From Adiantum capillus-veneris (lineage: Eukaryota; Streptophyta; Polypodiopsida; Polypodiales; Pteridaceae), in contig CM043946.1 in the NCBI GenBank assembly GCA_014529385.2, positions 39,379,558-39,439,557 on the forward strand: 60,000 nt of DNA, in the 5' to 3' direction. Below, one piece after another: positions 59,236-60,000 of the stretch; the first letter of the stretch is position 1, and every line of letters begins with the position of its first letter. Below the pieces are notes generated by a model. That model ran no database searches. It was given only the letters and a program-made list of their open reading frames with translations, and had not been told where the DNA came from. A program made the translations under genes and the position numbers.

Positions 59236-60000
59236 TGTAACATTTAATGGCCTAGTAACTTCTATGTAGCGGAAAACAACATAGACATAGTGAGCATTTC
59301 ATTAGAATAGATTCCTAATGAGCATAGCAAGAGTGCTTGGATGGAGAGAGCAACAAAAAGCATAACACCTAGTTAGATAGGCATGAACAATACTTCAAAA
59401 GAGAGAGAAATTAAGCTATTGACAATAGTTGAGGACCGAATTTACATGGAGCCGGTCCCCCTCCAAAAGGCTTTGTATTATAGGTTTCCCCCATCAAGGG
59501 ATACATTTTACAATACAATACTTTGTGTTCCTTCAATAACTTGATGGTGCAATGAAGATGGAAGATTCAAGCACCATGCACACACTTATAAAACACAATA
59601 TGAATTCCCTCACGGTCTCAGACCCAAGACCTCACACACCTTCGAACATGGTGAGAGCTACCGGGGTATGAGAGTAGATTGAGAGGAAGAAGGAGTAGTC
59701 TTACAAGAAAGAAGTATATCTCCTCACATAATCACTCATAATAGCTTAACATAGCTTAGTAATTAGCATGGTAGAGGATATGAGCATGCATTGAAGCTTG
59801 GCTCTTGGTTGGATTTGCATCACAAAGCCAAGAGTTGTTGGTGTAGGCCTCCCTTCTCACAAGCTTGGAGTAGATGATGAGCTTTCCATTAAAGCTTGAC
59901 AATGAGAGAGAGAGAGTCTTCTTGCTTCACACATGAGATTGTGTGAGTGTGTGTGTGATAATGCCTTGCCAAAATGAGCCCCCTCTCGCTCTTGGTCGAC
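59236..60000 (-). repeat. LTR-A in reverse orientation, cut by window end
   Basis: TGTAACATTTAATGGCCTAG is the reverse complement of the LTR-A 3' end, and similarity continues to 60000. It interrupts the G4 integrase. Solo LTR or 3' LTR of an element beyond the window cannot be decided. Confidence 0.9.

Overview
The window is a slice of a large, repeat-rich land-plant nuclear genome. Supporting this are plant-type GT-AG introns, Ty3/gypsy chromovirus and Ty1/copia elements primed from an initiator-Met-tRNA-type site (TGGTATCAGAGC), a CACTA (En/Spm) element and a Mutator-like element (MULE). I cannot name the species; a fern or another large-genome seed-free plant is a guess. Only one host gene is convincing: a four-exon selenoprotein-H-like gene on the minus strand (7498-9487). 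Almost everything else is mobile DNA, mostly decayed and nested.

Layout. 1-4980: 3' part of a gypsy chromovirus (G1) and its truncated LTR. 4981-6060: gag-like remnant. 6100-7250: non-coding DNA with a three-copy tandem repeat. 7498-9487: the host gene. 9488-10326: its upstream region. 10336-27301: a 17-kb MULE with a perfect 9-bp target duplication. 27430-42999: an old copia element on the minus strand, split by a CACTA element (27650-32728), a deleted gypsy element with a solo LTR at its 3' edge (32985-39253) and a younger copia (39492-42768). 43000-56767: a gypsy element (G2) carrying a second complete insertion (G3, 46350-53644). 56768-59235: another gypsy pol remnant. 59236-60000: an LTR on the minus strand.

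The most interesting object is the MULE. It carries a SWIM-type transposase gene (plus strand) and, convergent to it, a multi-exon gene for a Ulp1-like (C48) cysteine protease whose His, Asp, Gln and Cys active-site residues are visible. A 120-bp minisatellite sits between their 3' ends. The transposon's own ends have attacked a 9-bp site inside it: CATGACTAT occurs intact at 14565, and in inverted orientation beside the internal right and left termini (17438, 18499). This is the geometry expected of alternative-end transposition between sister copies. A later tandem duplication made a third protease unit. Each copy has different lesions, so the system now looks defective here, but copy 2 keeps the protease catalytic exons open.

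The retroelements share one LTR family (LTR-A, about 1.5-1.6 kb) and a diverged relative (LTR-B). Target duplications recovered by eye (GCAAG, ACCAA, TACAA/ACAA, AATAT, CCC) allow the insertion order to be read directly.
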